Shown one piece after another: positions 61,522 through 64,000 of a DNA stretch of 64,000 nucleotides (position 1 is the first letter of the stretch; every line of letters begins with the position of its first letter). Position numbers and translations under genes: made by a program. A model generated the notes under the pieces. It had not been told where the DNA came from. It saw only the letters and a list, made by a program, of their open reading frames with translations, and did not search any database. Source of the DNA: Corythoichthys intestinalis. Taxonomy: Eukaryota > Chordata > Actinopteri > Syngnathiformes > Syngnathidae. The stretch is taken from assembly GCF_030265065.1 (NCBI RefSeq), contig NC_080405.1, forward strand, positions 19,782,501 to 19,846,500, in the 5' to 3' direction.

Positions 61522-63003
61522 TGAAGGCGAAATGAGCGGCAATGGGGAGCTCGCACAGCTTTCAGGTACTTTTGAACAATGCTAAATGCACGAGAAGTGA
61601 TGTTGCGCATCGTGTTGGACAGTGTTTGGAGTGATGGTCAGCTCCACATGAGCAAAAGATAATCATCCGCGTCAAAGGCGGTGGGTTTGAGGACAACCGA
61701 GTTTAGCCCACGCTAGGCTATATTTCCATTTTATGTAATAAAAATACACTTGTCACTAATAGTGCTTCATTTACTCCTTTCTTTTAGTATCGCTCAAGAG
61801 AGCAGTCGTTCTGCCCTGCTCTAAATAAATTGCGTTATGTGTTGGTGTAGGAGAAAAATAATAAAATGACAATACATTTATCTTACGTTCAACGATACAG
61901 CACTTGGATATCTTTACATTTAGCTCACTACCACTTACATTCTGGTTATATCGTCATTCAATTTGATTTCTTTTTTTAAAAAACTTGATTGCACATCCGC
62001 TAAATTTCTCAAAACTAAATAAGTTACCCAAAGTGACCTTTAATACTATTGCTTACTAAAACGTTGTAGTGGAACAGTGGAATTTCCATGTCCGTCTTTC
62101 CAAATAATAACATACTAAATGTCCAAGTCGTGTATTTTAAATGACTCATGGGAATGTGAAAACAGCATAAGGATGATTTTTCATACATGGGTTGGAGGAG
62201 GCTTACACCTGAAATTTTCTGAACAATTATTAGACTTTTAATAGTACTTTTTCAAAACGATCATGTGCCATTTCATAGCCTTGGAGGCTGCAGAAGTGTC
62301 GGCGGAGATGTCAGATGAAAACGACTGCACAGATTCAGCCACTGTGGCATCTGCGCAGCCAGACGCTGCTTCCTCCTTGCTACCTCCAGCCACAGAAGAG
62401 GAGGGAGGCGATCTGCCAGCAGATTTTGAACGTCTATGGAATGCTGCACGTGACAACCCTCACGATTTTACAAGTTGGACTGACCTGTTGCAGTACTGTG
62501 AGCAAGAGGTGATAACTTTTAAGTTCACACAAAAAAATATTTTGCTGTTGCAGAGTAGGGCACATCAACCTATTTGCATGAAGCATCAACACGTTACTTC
62601 TTCCAGGGCCACATGGCAGCATCACAGAGAGCATTGATGGCCTTCCTCAACCGCTACCCACTCTGTTATGGTTATTGGAAAAAAATTGCTGATCTGGAGC
62701 GCCGTGCTGGTAACAACGACAAAGCAGCTGAGGTAAAGAGAATGAAATAAATTACCCTATGAAGCCAGCTTGTCATGAATACTGGACTATTGTAGTGTTA
62801 CTTTTATGTGCAGCATGTTAGTACTGTATATTATTTGTATTGTTTTAATGACGGTATGGAGCTGACTTGAGTGCCTTGTGTTAGTTGTGTGTTCAGGGTC
62901 TCCAGTCAATACCTCTGAGTGTTGATCTGTGGATCCACTACATCAATTTGCTGTTGGGGACACTGGACATGAACCTGCCCGAGTCACCCAAGCGTATTCG
63001 CAG
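61514..63003 (+). CDS. prpf39: PRPF39, pre-mRNA processing factor 39 (5' part only)
   Basis: PRPF39 is a HAT/TPR-repeat protein associated with U1 snRNP that helps 5' splice-site recognition. Four coding exons are inside the window: 61514-61565, 62279-62508, 62607-62732, 62885-63003. All phases agree and the last ends in phase 2, so the gene continues beyond 64000. The first 80 residues are acidic and low-complexity. HAT repeats start at LPADFERLWNAARDNPHDFT and continue with FLNRYPLCYGYWKKIADLER and the LQSIPLSVDLWIHYINLL block, which aligns with mammalian PRPF39 with high identity. For exon 4 I chose the acceptor TTAG at 62884, which keeps the residues before GLQ; the alternative TTCAG 15 bp further would delete five residues in frame. 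About 175 of some 650-670 residues are visible. Confidence 0.95.
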
Positions 63004-63601
63004 GTACATACTCATTCAAAATTGGATTTGGCCTCTTGAACTGCAAAGATAACAGGGTGTCTGTTTGGTTGGGGATGAGCCATTTATTATGATTGCGACT
63101 TAATTTGAACAAACACGTCACCAAAATGACTATAATAATTACAGTAATTAAAATGCTAAATAGAACAGTATAACTGTTTTGGACCATTCAGATGAAAATC
63201 TGCATTAGAAATGATAAGAACATGTTTTATATATTGATTTGCACATCTAACATGCTTCAAATTAGTGTTGCAAACGATTAACCAATTAACTCAAGTATTC
63301 CGTTAGAAAATAAGATTCAAATTCAATTTTACTGCTTCGAGTATTCGTTAATTTAAAGTGGCGTTGTGATGGTTTGTTTTGAAAGTGTTTGCATTTAGTT
63401 TTATTGATTTGGGTGGATACACAACCCTCTCGTCTACCTAATTTCACATGGCTGAATCCATCTGCACCCTGTTAAGACCAACATGAGATAAGTTTTTGTT
63501 TGAGCTGCTTTTTTTTTTTGTTTTTTTAATGCATTCGTAATTTATAGGTATATTTAGCTATTTTGTGTGGAAATATGTGTCTGATCCATTTATTAAGAGC
63601 G

Positions 63602-63632
<31 letters not shown>

Positions 63633-64000
63633 CACGTTAGCATTTTATAGCATTTAAGCTAGCGCACTTTTGCTATGTAAGTTAGCCAACTGTTCTTTTT
63701 TTGTACATAGATCTTTTTTTTATACCGTTTGACTACTAAAATAATTGATAGCTGCAGCTCTACTTCAAATGCATTTAACCTTCTTAATACACTAATTTTA
63801 GCGTTACAAAAAATGCTCTATATACTATTTGATTCTTGTGCTATAAAAGAAATGCAGAGCTGTAAAATAGAAAAATGTGCTTACAGGAAAGTGTGTAGTG
63901 TGGTATGGTACATTGTGATAGAGGCCTACCAATACTAATTACAATATTAGTAATTGTAAAAGTAATCACAGCCGTAAGTCAATTTTTAGTAGATGACCAA
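63004..64000. other. prpf39 intron, no exon seen
   Basis: It starts with the donor GTACAT. It contains an A run at 63606-63631 and otherwise AT-rich DNA; the next exon (expected to begin the next HAT repeat) is not found before the window ends. Confidence 0.6.

Overview
The window is nuclear DNA from a ray-finned fish, most likely a percomorph teleost. It has vertebrate multi-exon genes with GT-AG introns and teleost-like protein sequences, packed with fish-type DNA transposons (Tc1-like, hAT, Harbinger, ISL2EU, pogo/Tigger, Kolobok-like). I recognised no retrovirus, LTR element, Polinton, tRNA, rRNA or CRISPR array.

Five host genes can be built exon by exon with consistent codon phase. (1) scyl1 (+, 2849-16870) is a COPI-binding pseudokinase; its first exons lie left of the window. 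(2) A PLAAT/HRASLS-type phospholipase/acyltransferase (-, 25023-26177) is complete, with a 15-bp first coding exon. (3) ints5 (+, 29488-41388) is Integrator subunit 5, complete at about 1004 aa. (4) ganab (+, 46513-60253) is the glucosidase II alpha subunit, complete in 24 coding exons at about 922 aa. (5) prpf39 (+, 61514-63003) is a U1 snRNP splicing factor; only its first four coding exons are inside. From general knowledge, SCYL1, PLAAT genes, INTS5 and GANAB all sit on human 11q12-q13, so their order here looks like retained synteny; PRPF39 is on another human chromosome. The genes do not form a pathway: they serve Golgi-ER traffic, lipid remodelling, snRNA and transcript processing, ER glycoprotein quality control and splicing.

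Region by region: 1-2.8 kb holds a Kolobok-like relic and a hAT relic in what is probably a scyl1 intron. 2.8-16.9 kb is scyl1; one intron carries a nest of hAT, ISL2EU and Kolobok-like elements, and another carries a Tc1 inserted into an older Tc1. 18.4-23.1 kb is a Tc1/hAT/MITE cluster. 25.0-26.2 kb is the PLAAT gene. 29.5-41.4 kb is ints5, whose first intron holds a Harbinger inside a hAT plus another hAT, and whose third intron holds a pogo relic and a stray copy of ints5 exon sequence. 42.9-45.9 kb holds a palindromic Tc1 and an old Tc1 split by a hAT. 46.5-60.3 kb is ganab, with a 1.9-kb fold-back element in one intron. prpf39 follows.

Many insertions are documented by target-site duplications (perfect or near-perfect 8-bp copies for hATs, TA for Tc1 and pogo, TTAA for the Kolobok-like element, AT for ISL2EU, a 3-bp copy for Harbinger), so relative ages can be read from the nesting. 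The feature least explained by known families is the fold-back element at 51437-53364. I see no convincing new multi-gene system.
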